A stretch of 46,246 bases of DNA, from positions 1 to 46,246 of the forward strand of contig DASSJI010000291.1 in NCBI GenBank assembly GCA_035691285.1. Direction: 5' to 3'. This stretch comes from DATFEN01 sp035691285. Its GTDB lineage: Bacteria > Acidobacteriota > Vicinamibacteria > Fen-336. The position numbers and the translations under genes are program-made. Position 1 is the first letter of the stretch, and the number at the start of each line of letters is the position of its first letter. Of the stretch, positions 1 to 7,700 are shown one piece after another. The notes under the pieces are model-generated. The model made no database searches. It saw nothing but the letters and a program-made list of their open reading frames with translations, and was not told the origin of the DNA.

Positions 1-210
1 CATGTCGATGATGTGGACGCCGGCGTCCGACAGGAGGCACGCCAGCTCGTACTTCTGCTCGGGGCTGAACGCGACCCCGGGCGTCTGCTCGCCGTCGCGC
101 AGGGTGGTGTCGTACAGGCGGATCTCCTTCGCCCGCGGGAAGGCCGTGCCGGCCGTGAAGGTGCGAGGGAAGTGGATCAGCGCCTCGAGGGGCTCGCGCA
201 GCTCGACCAT
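1..210 (-). CDS. Homocitrate/2-isopropylmalate synthase family protein, N-terminal fragment
   Basis: The reverse strand opens with ATG at 210 and stays open to the window edge, so only the first 70 residues are visible. Residues 31-44 read IRLYDTTLRDGEQT, the signature of the HMGL-like TIM-barrel family (2-isopropylmalate, homocitrate and citramalate synthases, HMG-CoA lyase), in which the Asp of the RDG motif binds the divalent metal. It continues PGVAFSPEQKYELA, as is usual for homocitrate or isopropylmalate synthases. These enzymes condense acetyl-CoA with a 2-oxo acid. The fragment cannot tell which substrate is used. The rest of the gene lies before base 1. Confidence 0.85.
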   Translation of the reverse strand, partial: MVELREPLEALIHFPRTFTAGTAFPRAKEIRLYDTTLRDGEQTPGVAFSPEQKYELACLLSDAGVHIIDM

Positions 211-262
211 TGCGGGATGATAACTCCTCGGCACTCGCGAGACGGGCAGCCGATCCGAACGG

Positions 263-1105
263 CTACGTGCGGACCAGGCGCTGCGGCCTGGACAGGCAAC
301 CCGCGCCCTCCAGGCCATGAGCCGCGCGCAGGGCGTGGTGCGGCTGCCGGAGGAGAGCGCGAGCGAGCCGGAGGCCGACGATTCGACACCCGCGGCCGCA
401 GGCCTGCCACCACGCTCTGGAACCTCGGACCAGGGCGCATGTGGCGCGGCGCACCGCCTGCGCGAGGCGGAGCGCCCGACGACGACGCCCTGAAGCGACG
501 CGCCGTCGCAGCCCGGCGAGCTGGCGACGAGGCGGCGCCGCGTTCAAGCGGCTCCCCAGCGCGCTGCGCGGGCCGATGCCGCGCGCCTGCGAGAGCGCGG
601 CCTGAGCCCTCTGCCAGGCCTCGACCCCGAAGAGCGCCTCGCCCAGGTAGAAGCGCCGCCCGGCCGGCGCCGCAGGGAGCTGTGCCGCGCGCCGAAAGGC
701 GAGGATGGCCTCGTTCGGCCGACCCAGCCGGCGCAGGATCAGCCCACGGAGGAGAAAGGCCTCGCCGTCTTCCGCGAGGATCGCTCCAAAGCTGTCGCAG
801 GCCGCGAGCGCGTCGCGCCAGAGGAACGCGCGCCCCAGGGCATGCACGAGGTTGCCCTGATATTCAGGGTCCCTCCGCAGGCGGGCGGCGTCTCCGTAGG
901 CCGCCGCCGCCTGTGCCCAGCGTCCCCTGCGGCCGAGGGCGTCGCCCAGGGCGAAGTGGGCGGGCGCGAGCCGCGGCGCGGCGTGCACCGCGTCGCGGAA
1001 CGCGCGGGCGGCGAGGCCGGGCGCGCCCAGCGCCACCAGCATCCGGCCCACGCCGAAGTGAAGCCGTGCGTGCCACGACGCGATCTCTTCCCTGCGTACG
1101 AACAC
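263..1105 (-). CDS. TPR-repeat protein with Arg-rich C-terminal tail
   Basis: The 280-residue product (GTG start) contains four to five degenerate tetratricopeptide helical pairs between about residues 15 and 180, with alternating Ala/Leu/Arg and motifs such as ALGDALGRRGRWAQAAAAYG. TPR repeats mediate protein-protein contacts, so no enzymatic role can be assigned. From about residue 185 the composition turns strongly Arg-rich with weaker codon bias; this may be a true basic tail or a frameshifted end. A TATGAT box sits at 1134-1129 on the coding strand, 23 nt before the start. There is no signal peptide. It lies between the synthase fragment and a solute-binding-protein gene on the same strand. 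Confidence 0.65.
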   Translation of the reverse strand: MFVRREEIASWHARLHFGVGRMLVALGAPGLAARAFRDAVHAAPRLAPAHFALGDALGRRGRWAQAAAAYGDAARLRRDPEYQGNLVHALGRAFLWRDALAACDSFGAILAEDGEAFLLRGLILRRLGRPNEAILAFRRAAQLPAAPAGRRFYLGEALFGVEAWQRAQAALSQARGIGPRSALGSRLNAAPPRRQLAGLRRRVASGRRRRALRLAQAVRRATCALVRGSRAWWQACGRGCRIVGLRLARALLRQPHHALRAAHGLEGAGCLSRPQRLVRT

Positions 1106-1147
1106 GGACGCTCCCTGGGGAGGCCGCGATCATATATCCGGCCCGCG

Positions 1148-1948
1148 CTAGTCGCGGGCCCTGCCCAGGATGCGGAGCGCGTCGTTCCCGAAGTACTGGA
1201 CCACGATGCGGCTCCAGGTCGGCGTGAGCTTGAGGTTCACCAGATAGGCGTCGAGCTGCCGCCGCAGCTCAGGGTCGGTCTTGCGCACGCCCCAGGCGCT
1301 GCGGAGCGACGAGCCCAGCGCGACGCCGTCCTGCAGCGCCGGATCCGCGCGGCGCTGCAACAGGAAGTCCGCCACGTCCATCACCGCGGCGCCGACGCGA
1401 CCCGAGCGCAGCGCCTCGAGACAGTCGTCCACGTCGGCGAAGCCGGTCACCTGCTCCTTGGGCACGGAAGCGGCGGCCACGGCCTGGGCCCAGGTCGTGC
1501 CGGGCACGACCGCGATGCGCCTCGCCCGCAGCTCCTCGAGGCTCCGGATCGGCTGCGCGGGCTTGCGCGTCACCACGAGGTGCTGCGAAGGCACGAGCGC
1601 CGCGGTGAAATCGATGAGCTGTCGGCGCTCCTCGGTGTCGTTGATGCCCGCGATCACATCGCCCTTGCCCTGGACGAGATCCGGGATCGCCTGATCCCAG
1701 CGCTCGACGGCCACGGCCTCGAGCTTCAGCTTGTGGAGCCGCGCGAAGCCCTCGAAGACCTCGCGTTCGAAGCCCGGCGGCCCCTCGGGGCGGAGCGCGA
1801 ACCAGGCGGGGTTCTCGTCGGCGGAGACGAGAACGCGCAGCACGCCGCGCGCCTTGATCTCGGCGTGGTCGGCCCCTGCCGCCGACGCGTGCCCGAGCAG
1901 GAGCGGAAGAGCGAGCGCCGGAGCGGCGCGAGGGAGCCGGAGTTTCAT
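1148..1948 (-). CDS. Periplasmic solute-binding protein, amino-acid ABC type (SBP_bac_3)
   Basis: The 266-residue product starts with a classical signal peptide (MKLRLPRAAPALALPLLLGHASAAGA). The mature part has the two-lobed family 3 pattern: IKARGVLRVLVSADENPAW at the start, then GFEREVFEGFA, a DVIAGINDTEERRQLIDFT hinge near residue 100, and a second lobe with IAVVPGTTWAQAV. Family members bind polar amino acids or related ligands and deliver them to ABC permeases, but some feed sensory or enzymatic partners. No permease or ATPase gene is adjacent, so the ligand and partner are unknown. Its start lies only 16 bp from the TAG of the divergent unit, and a TAGAAT box sits 8 nt upstream of the ATG. 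Confidence 0.85.
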   Translation of the reverse strand: MKLRLPRAAPALALPLLLGHASAAGADHAEIKARGVLRVLVSADENPAWFALRPEGPPGFEREVFEGFARLHKLKLEAVAVERWDQAIPDLVQGKGDVIAGINDTEERRQLIDFTAALVPSQHLVVTRKPAQPIRSLEELRARRIAVVPGTTWAQAVAAASVPKEQVTGFADVDDCLEALRSGRVGAAVMDVADFLLQRRADPALQDGVALGSSLRSAWGVRKTDPELRRQLDAYLVNLKLTPTWSRIVVQYFGNDALRILGRARD

Positions 1949-1956
1949 CGCCGCCT

Positions 1957-1966
1957 ATTCTAGAAT
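1957..1966. promoter_or_regulatory. Palindromic double -10 box serving two divergent genes
   Basis: ATTCTAGAAT is a perfect 10-bp palindrome in a 16-25 bp divergent spacer. On the plus strand it reads TAGAAT (1961-1966) followed by exactly 7 nt and then ATG at 1974. On the minus strand it reads TAGAAT (1962-1957) followed by 8 nt and then ATG at 1948. TANNNT about 7 nt before the start is the usual geometry of leaderless promoters. No transcript data are available, so promoter function is inferred from position. Confidence 0.5.
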
Positions 1967-1973
1967 GACCGCC

Positions 1974-3320
1974 ATGGACGAGATCGTGGCACGCGCCGTC
2001 GAGCACTACCACGCGCTGCTCCGCGACGAGAGGGAGCTGCGCGAGGAGCTCGAGAGCCGCTTCCTCGAGCGGATGCGCGCCGCGAACCTGACCTTCGGCG
2101 GGCGCGTGCTGTGCCCCTTCCCGCGGCCCAACCTCGTCTCCCCCGCCGCCTACGAGCAGATCCGCGGCGTGTGCCGGCGCATCTTCCGCGCCATCGAGAA
2201 GGTCGAGGCCCGCCTGGGCCCCGAGCTGTGGACGCGCGTGGACCTCACCGAGGAGGAGCGCGAGCTCGTCGCGATCGACCCCGGCTATCGCCGCTCGTCG
2301 CCCTCGGCGCGACTGGACTCCTTCCTCACGACCGCCAGGTACCAGTTCGTCGAGCTGAACGCCGAGACCCCGGCCGGCATCGGCTACGCCGAGGTGTTGA
2401 CGGAGCTGTTTCTCGAGCTGCCGATCGTGAGGCGCTTCCAGGAACGCTACAGCCTGCGCCGCTTCCTGGCCCGCGACCGCCTCCTCGACACGCTGCTCGC
2501 CTGTTACCGCGAAGGCGGCGGGCGCGCCTCCCGGCCCACCATCGCCATCGTGGACTACGACGACGTGCCCACCCGGACCGAGCACTACCTGTTCCGCGAC
2601 TTCTTCGAGTCGAAAGGCTGCCCGGCTCTCGTTTGCGATCCTCGCCACCTCGTCTTCGAGAAGGGCCGGCTGCGCCACGAAGGCCGCGAGATCGACATCG
2701 TCTACAAGCGCCTGCTGGTGAACGAGCTGCTGGAAAAGAAGAGCGAGCTGGGCCCGTTCCTGGAAGCCGCGCGTGGACAGGCCGTCACGGTCGTGAACCC
2801 CTTCCGCTGCAAGCCGATCCACAAGAAGGCGATCTTCGCCGTGCTCACCGACGACGAGCTTCAGCCGCTCTTCAGCGAGGACGAGCGCGCCGCGATCCGC
2901 GCACACGTGCCCTGGACCCGGCGCGTCGCCGAGGCTCGGACGACCCGCGACGGCCAGGCGCTCGAGCTACCGGCCTACATCCGCGAGAATCGCGAGCGGC
3001 TCGTCATGAAGCCCAACGACGAGTACGGGGGCAAGGGCGTCTTCATCGGCTGGGAGATGAGCGCGGCGGCCTGGGAGAGCGCGCTCGCCGAGGCCCTGAA
3101 GTCGTCCTACGTCGTGCAGGAAAAGGTGGAGCTGCTGCGGCAGAGCTTCCCGCAGCTCGACGCTGGCTTGAGCTTCCGGGATCTCGTCGTCGACCTCGAC
3201 CCGTTCGTGTTCGGCGGCGAGGTGGAGGGTTTCCTGACCCGGCTCTCGGGGACGTCCCTCGCGAACGTCACCTCGGGCGGCGGCCAGGTGCCGGCCTTCC
3301 TGGTGGAGCCCAGGAACTGA
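1974..3320 (+). CDS. Circularly permuted ATP-grasp family protein
   Basis: The product is 448 residues from ATG 1974 (ATG 1965 is also in frame, but 1974 fits the -10 box spacing). Recognisable ATP-grasp parts are FVELNAETPAGIGYAE (an Asn/Glu motif normally late in the fold, here near residue 130), VNPFRCKPIHKKAIFA near 270, and the nucleotide loop LVMKPNDEYGGKGVFIGWE near 345. The order of motifs is that of the circularly permuted ATP-grasp group. These enzymes join a carboxylate to an amine or thiol using ATP. The substrate is unknown; the group is often tied to peptide or glutathionylspermidine-like chemistry. The barrel gene follows 10 bp later with its own ribosome binding site, so the two are likely co-transcribed. 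Confidence 0.8.
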   Translation: MDEIVARAVEHYHALLRDERELREELESRFLERMRAANLTFGGRVLCPFPRPNLVSPAAYEQIRGVCRRIFRAIEKVEARLGPELWTRVDLTEEERELVAIDPGYRRSSPSARLDSFLTTARYQFVELNAETPAGIGYAEVLTELFLELPIVRRFQERYSLRRFLARDRLLDTLLACYREGGGRASRPTIAIVDYDDVPTRTEHYLFRDFFESKGCPALVCDPRHLVFEKGRLRHEGREIDIVYKRLLVNELLEKKSELGPFLEAARGQAVTVVNPFRCKPIHKKAIFAVLTDDELQPLFSEDERAAIRAHVPWTRRVAEARTTRDGQALELPAYIRENRERLVMKPNDEYGGKGVFIGWEMSAAAWESALAEALKSSYVVQEKVELLRQSFPQLDAGLSFRDLVVDLDPFVFGGEVEGFLTRLSGTSLANVTSGGGQVPAFLVEPRN

Positions 3321-3330
3321 GGAGGGCTCG

Positions 3331-3969
3331 ATGCGACAAGGACTCGCCGCGCTGGTCGCGCTGTCCCTCGCCCAGGCCGGCGCGGCCGCGGCGAGCGAGA
3401 AGCCGATCAGCTTCCTGATCGGGGGCGGGGCGAGCTTCCCGCTCTCCGACGCCGCCGACCGCTTCGACGCGGGCTGGAGCTTCACGGCCGGCGTGGACTG
3501 GAACATCGGCGACCACCTCGGCCTGCGCCTCGACTATCTCTACGCCGGCCACGACGTGAAGGCCCGCCTCGACGATCTGACCCTCGACGCCAGCCACTCG
3601 TTGCAGTACGGGGCGGCCAGCCTGGTGCTGGGCACGCCGCGGGGGGACGGACCGCGAGTCTACGTGCTCGGGGGGCCCGGCCTCTACTTCCGCGCGGTCG
3701 AGATCACGCGCCTCGACTCGTTCGTGGGGTCGTTCTGCGATCCCTGGCTCTTCCTCTGCTTCACCGGTCCCGTGCAGGTCGAACAGGTGATCGGCTCGCG
3801 GGACGCAACGGACTGGGGCCTGCAGGGCGGGCTCGGCCTCTCCTTCCGGGTCGGCAGCAGCGCGCGCCTCTTCCTCGAGGCGCGCTATCACCACGTCTTC
3901 GGCGACGAGTTCGATGGGCAGCCCGCCGACGCCCAGTACGTCCCGATCACGCTGGGCGTCGAGTTCTGA
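3331..3969 (+). CDS. Outer-membrane beta-barrel protein
   Basis: The 212-residue product has an N-terminal signal peptide ending near ALA/AAAASEK and then alternating aromatic/polar beta strands (for example DWNIGDHLGLRLDYLYAG and ARLFLEARYHHVFG). It ends VPITLGVEF with a C-terminal Phe, the usual barrel-assembly signal. The size fits an eight-stranded OmpA/OmpX-like barrel. A strong AGGAGGG site lies 7 nt before the ATG. The gene directly follows the permuted ATP-grasp gene. No specific function can be given; a structural or adhesin-like role is typical of the family. Confidence 0.8.
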   Translation: MRQGLAALVALSLAQAGAAAASEKPISFLIGGGASFPLSDAADRFDAGWSFTAGVDWNIGDHLGLRLDYLYAGHDVKARLDDLTLDASHSLQYGAASLVLGTPRGDGPRVYVLGGPGLYFRAVEITRLDSFVGSFCDPWLFLCFTGPVQVEQVIGSRDATDWGLQGGLGLSFRVGSSARLFLEARYHHVFGDEFDGQPADAQYVPITLGVEF

Positions 3970-3970
3970 G

Positions 3971-4396
3971 TCAGACGAGCCTCGCGCTGACCTTGATCTC
4001 GACGCCGGTGAGGGCGCGGGAGACCGGGCAGCCCTTCCGGGTCCCCTCGGCGATCTCCTGGAACTTCGCGTCGTCGATGCCGGGAACCTTCGCCTGGACG
4101 TCCAGCTCGATGGTGGTGATCGTGAAGCCGGCGTCGGTCTTGAGGAGCTGGAGCTTCGCGCTCGACGCGACCCGCTCCGGGCTGAAACCGCCCTTGGCCA
4201 GCCCCGCTGCCAGCGCCATCGAGTAGCAGCCCGCGTGGGCCGCGGCGATCAGCTCCTCGGGATTCGTGCCCGCGCCTTCCTCGAAGCGCGACGAGAACGA
4301 GTACGCGCCCTGGTAGGCGCCGCTGCCCAGGGACATCGTCCCTTTCCCCTCCGTCAGGTTGCCGTTCCACTCGGCCTTCGCGGTCCGAATCGCCAT
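3971..4396 (-). CDS. OsmC-family organic hydroperoxide reductase
   Basis: The 141-residue product matches OsmC in length and motifs: SLGSGAYQGAYSFSSRF, GTNPEELIAAAHAGCYSMALA with the first reactive Cys, and GTRKGCPVSRALTG with the second reactive Cys. These two cysteines reduce organic hydroperoxides, usually with lipoyl or thiol reductants, in the cytoplasm. A GGAGAGG sequence lies upstream of the ATG. The gene converges with the barrel gene, their stop codons being 1-2 bp apart. Assignment to OsmC rather than Ohr rests on the TNPEELI and GCPVS motifs. None of the shared palindromes lies upstream of it. Confidence 0.93.
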   Translation of the reverse strand: MAIRTAKAEWNGNLTEGKGTMSLGSGAYQGAYSFSSRFEEGAGTNPEELIAAAHAGCYSMALAAGLAKGGFSPERVASSAKLQLLKTDAGFTITTIELDVQAKVPGIDDAKFQEIAEGTRKGCPVSRALTGVEIKVSARLV

Positions 4397-4463
4397 CGTT
4401 CGCCCTCTCCTTCGTGGGTTGGCCAGCTTCTCACGAAACGAAGGAGGGGTCCAGGACGCCCGG

Positions 4464-5165
4464 CTAGGAGCTCGCCTGGATCCGCCCGACCAGCTCGTCG
4501 GACTCCTCGGGGCTCAACAGTCCGTCCGTGCCCGGATACAGGACGAGCTCTTCCTTGTCGTTGTGCCCTCCCAGGACGCGCAGCAGCTCGGCGCGCAGTT
4601 TTTCGGCGGCCGGACCCGAAGCCCCCACGACGCGGCCGATGCCTTCGAGGAGCATCTGGATCTCGCGGTGCTCGGCTCGCATCACGGCGGTGGGCCCCTG
4701 GTTCGAGGACAGGCCGGCCTTCTCCTCGAAGACCGGGAACAGCAGCTCCTCCTCGAAGCGGATGTGGCGCGTGAGCCCGCGCTCGAACTCGGGCCACAGG
4801 CGCCGGGCGTCCTCCAGTCGTCCCGCTGCTCGCGCGTCGAAGGTGCGGCTCAGCAGAGCGTCCAGCCGGTCGTGGTCCCACGCGAGCGCCTCGGTCACGC
4901 GGCGGAGCGCGCCCCGGTTGGCGGCGCGACGGAAGATCTCGGTCCGCCAGAGGGTCGGGCCGCTCTCCTGAGGAGTCCACTCGAAGAGGCCGGGGCGGTC
5001 CTTCTGGAAGTGCCGCAGGAGCGGGCGCGGATCGTGGTCCGTCAGGACCACGAGCGTCTGGCCCGGCTCCAGGCGATCGAAGCTCTCGAGGACCGAGCGG
5101 CAGCGATCGGTCTTGGCCAGCGTGCGCGTGTCCAGGAGCGTGGGTGTCGCGGTCTCGATCATCAT
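4464..5165 (-). CDS. DUF2249-hemerythrin (HHE) fusion protein
   Basis: The product is about 233 residues from the ATG at 5165, which has GGAGG 5 nt upstream (a TTG at 5177 is also in frame). Residues 1-70 form a DUF2249 domain (LDTRTLAKTDRCRSV, LVVLTDHDPRPLLRHF). Residues 80-225 form a hemerythrin HHE bundle with expected iron ligands in AWDHDRLD, TRHIRFEEELLFPVFEE, MRAEHREI and GGHNDKEELVLYP. Hemerythrin-like proteins bind a di-iron centre and respond to O2, NO or nitrosative damage; DUF2249 partners are common in NO-related regulons. A TGAC-N4-GTCA palindrome (5235-5248) lies 69 nt upstream of the ATG. Confidence 0.87.
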   Translation of the reverse strand: MMIETATPTLLDTRTLAKTDRCRSVLESFDRLEPGQTLVVLTDHDPRPLLRHFQKDRPGLFEWTPQESGPTLWRTEIFRRAANRGALRRVTEALAWDHDRLDALLSRTFDARAAGRLEDARRLWPEFERGLTRHIRFEEELLFPVFEEKAGLSSNQGPTAVMRAEHREIQMLLEGIGRVVGASGPAAEKLRAELLRVLGGHNDKEELVLYPGTDGLLSPEESDELVGRIQASS

Positions 5166-5234
5166 CGGCGCCTCCAAGCGCGGCAGGAGCGCGCGCGCTC
5201 ACGCAGAGGATCGCCCCCGCCCGCGCCGCAGGGT

Positions 5235-5248
5235 ATGACTGCCGTCAT
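5235..5248. promoter_or_regulatory. Fnr/Dnr-type palindrome A, upstream of DUF2249-hemerythrin gene
   Basis: ATGAC-TGCC-GTCAT, a perfect 5+5 bp palindrome with a 4-bp centre, lies in the 92-bp gap between the porin stop and the hemerythrin start. It is one of five such sites in the window, all intergenic. The half-site spacing is that of Fnr-family regulators. Regulator identity is an inference. Confidence 0.65.
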
Positions 5249-5257
5249 GAGATCGGC

Positions 5258-6475
5258 TCAGAACCCCCAGGAGGTGTAGAGCCACACCTTGGCCGTGTCG
5301 CGCGCGAATGCGTCGGCGTCGTAGAGGCCGGCCTTCACGGCGACCTGCTGTTTCCACGGCAGCTCGTAGGCCGCGAGCAGATCCCACTCGGCGCCGTAGC
5401 GGACGTCGCCGTCCTGGGCGCGGAAGTCATGCCAGACCGCGAGGAGCCGTAGCTTCGCGAAGGTCGCTCCGAGCGAGAGCCACGCGTCCTGCAGGCCGGC
5501 CGTGGGCGTCGTCAGGAACTTGTCGGCCCAGCCGTTCCAGATGTGCAGCGTGGCGAGCGGCGTTCCGAAGGCGCCGCGCGTCGGGTCGAGGCTGCCGCCC
5601 AGCAGCTCCCAGCCGGCGCGGCCGGTCACGCGCCCACGCTGCAGGCCCAGCTCGCCCCGGAGGTACGGCTCGTCGACGCGCCTCGGGTTCTCGCCGGCGT
5701 CCTTCTGCCAGCCCGCCTCGGCGTCGAAGAGGAGCGCCCAGGCGCCGAGCCCGTGCCGGCCCGCCACGCCCCCCGCGAAGGTGAACGACGACAGCCCTGC
5801 GTCGGCCGGCTCCTCGTAGTCGAGATACAGGAGCGTGGCGTGGAGCTTGAGGTCGGGCTTCGCGTCGAACTGGCCGCGCACGAGGTGCCCGTCCAGGCGC
5901 TTGCGGTCACCGCCGACTCGGTTGACTCCCACGAGGTACGCGTAGCTCGCCTGGGCTCGGCCGCCCAGGCGCTGCTCGATCCGCCCGCCGTCCAGCGACT
6001 GGTGGTTCTGGCGCCACCCGACGCTGCCCACGAAGCGCTCGTTGCCGAGGTCCCATTCGAAGCGGCCGGCCTCGAGCTTCGTCCGGCTCGTCGCGAGACG
6101 GCCCAGCGCCTGGTTGACCTGCGTGATCTCGGGATCCGCGATCACCGGACGGCCCTGGACGCCGTTGTTGAGGCTGCCCGCTCCTCCGTTGGCGTGCTGG
6201 TCGCCCAGCCCGAGGTCGGTGACGTTCTCGAACTGGACGAAGGCCGCGAGGCGCTTCCAGGCCAGGGTCTCGTAGCTCAGCGCCAGTCGCAGCGTGGACG
6301 CCTGGGCGTCCTCCGCGACAGCGTCGTCCCTCACGGTCTCGAACCGATAACGCAGTGCGACCTTGATCTTTCCCTTCTTGACCGCGTCGCCCAGGCTCGT
6401 CGCCTGGGCCGAGGCGTCCTGACCAGGAAGTCCCAGGAACGCCGCGAGCGTCACGAGGGCCGCCGATCGCCTCAT
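5258..6475 (-). CDS. Outer-membrane porin, alginate-export/OprB-like barrel
   Basis: The product is 405 residues from the ATG at 6475, preceded by GGAGG at 5 nt. A signal peptide (MRRSAALVTLAAFLGLPGQDASA) leads into a long barrel: KVALRYRFETVRDDA, then many amphipathic strands rich in Gly, Tyr and Trp, ending WLYTSWGF with C-terminal Phe. The pattern SRTKLEAGRFEWDLGNERFVG and WRQNHQSLDG is typical of the alginate_exp (PF13372) family, which carries anionic or organic solutes. The real substrate is unknown. Palindrome B (6524-6537) lies 48 nt upstream and is shared with the divergent radical SAM genes, suggesting co-induction. Confidence 0.82.
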   Translation of the reverse strand: MRRSAALVTLAAFLGLPGQDASAQATSLGDAVKKGKIKVALRYRFETVRDDAVAEDAQASTLRLALSYETLAWKRLAAFVQFENVTDLGLGDQHANGGAGSLNNGVQGRPVIADPEITQVNQALGRLATSRTKLEAGRFEWDLGNERFVGSVGWRQNHQSLDGGRIEQRLGGRAQASYAYLVGVNRVGGDRKRLDGHLVRGQFDAKPDLKLHATLLYLDYEEPADAGLSSFTFAGGVAGRHGLGAWALLFDAEAGWQKDAGENPRRVDEPYLRGELGLQRGRVTGRAGWELLGGSLDPTRGAFGTPLATLHIWNGWADKFLTTPTAGLQDAWLSLGATFAKLRLLAVWHDFRAQDGDVRYGAEWDLLAAYELPWKQQVAVKAGLYDADAFARDTAKVWLYTSWGF

Positions 6476-6523
6476 GCAACCTCCGCCGCGCCATCCTTCC
6501 ACGACCACGGTCAGCCGGGCCAG

Positions 6524-6537
6524 CTGACGGCCGTCAT
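6524..6537. promoter_or_regulatory. Fnr/Dnr-type palindrome B, porin/radical SAM divergon
   Basis: CTGAC-GGCC-GTCAT has a perfect TGAC-N4-GTCA core (6525-6536) and lies in the 97-bp divergent spacer, 48 nt from the porin ATG and 35 nt from the radical SAM ATG. It could regulate both directions. Confidence 0.62.
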
Positions 6538-6572
6538 ACCCCGCTCGCGGCCCCGCCGTCAGCATCGGACCG

Positions 6573-7700
6573 ATGCAGCCGCCCGACTTCGACCGCGTGC
6601 CCTTCCTGGTCATCTGGGAGGCGACCCGGGCGTGCGCGCTCGCCTGCGTCCATTGCCGCGCCGACGCCCTGGCCCGGCGCGACCCGCGCGAGCTGACCAC
6701 CGAGGAGGGCTTCCGCCTGCTCGACCAAGTCAGGGCCTTCGGCGATCCGCCGCCCTTCGTCGTGCTCACGGGCGGCGACCCGATGTGGCGCAAGGACCTG
6801 GCCGAGCTGGTGCGCCACGGTACGGAGCTCGGCCTCACCGTCGCCCTGACCCCGAGCGGCACGGCGATGTGCACCAGGGCGCGCCTCGCCGAGCTGAAGG
6901 ACGCCGGCCTCTCCCGCGTCGCGGTCAGCCTCGATGGCCCCGACGCCGAGACGCACGACGCGTTCCGCCGCGTGAAGGGCTCCTACGGCTACACGATGCG
7001 CATCATCGAGGCGGTCGTCGAGCTGGGCCTGCCGTTGCAGATCAACTCGACGGTCAGCCGCCTCACCCTGCCGCTGCTGGGGCGGATGGCCGAGTGCGTC
7101 GCCGAGTTCCCGCTCGCGCTCTGGGCCGTCTTCTTCCTGGTGCAGACCGGTCGCGGCGCGGGCCTCGAGCCGATCACGGCCGAGGAGTGCGAGGACGTCC
7201 TCGGCTTCCTGGACGAGCTCCAGCGCCGGGTGCCGTTCGGCATCAAGACGACCGAGGCCCCGCACTACCGCCGCGTCCAGGCCCAGCGGGCCACGCCGCG
7301 GCCCGCGTCGAGCCCGGGCCGCGCGCAGCTCCGGGCGCCGCGCGCCGTGAACGACGGCAACGGCTTCGTGTTCGTGGACCACGTCGGCGAGATCTGTCCC
7401 AGCGGCTTCCTGCCCGTGCGCTGCGGCAACGTCCGCGACGGCCGGCTCGTCGAGACTTACCGCCACAACGACTTCTTCCGCCGGCTGCGCGACCCCGACG
7501 CCCTCGGCGGGCGCTGCGGCCGCTGCGAGTTCCGGGCAGTGTGCGGCGGCTCGCGCTCCCGGGCCTTCGCGGCCACCGGGTACGCCTTCGCCGAGGACCC
7601 GCTCTGCGCGTACGAGCCGCCGGCGGCGGACCAGGGATGCCGCCCGCGCGTCGCCTGGGCTGGGCACGAAGTCTGCACAGTCGAGGCGCCGAATCCATGA
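6573..7700 (+). CDS. Radical SAM/SPASM protein (AhbC/AhbD/NirJ-like class)
   Basis: The 375-residue product has the canonical CX3CX2C cluster motif at Cys21, Cys25 and Cys28 within TRACALACVHCRAD, a GGDP motif (LTGGDPMWR) that contacts SAM, and a C-terminal auxiliary cluster region (GEICPSGFLPVRCGN and CGRCEFRAVCGGSRSRAFA) typical of SPASM/twitch proteins. It resembles the heme-biosynthesis and NirJ-related branch and a broad uncharacterised radical SAM/SPASM group, so heme modification is possible but unproven. The following radical SAM gene begins inside its stop codon (ATGA at 7697-7700), implying translational coupling. Palindrome B precedes it. Confidence 0.85.
   Translation: MQPPDFDRVPFLVIWEATRACALACVHCRADALARRDPRELTTEEGFRLLDQVRAFGDPPPFVVLTGGDPMWRKDLAELVRHGTELGLTVALTPSGTAMCTRARLAELKDAGLSRVAVSLDGPDAETHDAFRRVKGSYGYTMRIIEAVVELGLPLQINSTVSRLTLPLLGRMAECVAEFPLALWAVFFLVQTGRGAGLEPITAEECEDVLGFLDELQRRVPFGIKTTEAPHYRRVQAQRATPRPASSPGRAQLRAPRAVNDGNGFVFVDHVGEICPSGFLPVRCGNVRDGRLVETYRHNDFFRRLRDPDALGGRCGRCEFRAVCGGSRSRAFAATGYAFAEDPLCAYEPPAADQGCRPRVAWAGHEVCTVEAPNP

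Noticed and set aside
6573..7700. Naming the SPASM radical SAM protein NirJ
   Set aside because: No other heme d1 genes (nirS, nirF, nirDLGH) are nearby, so a specific name is not supported.
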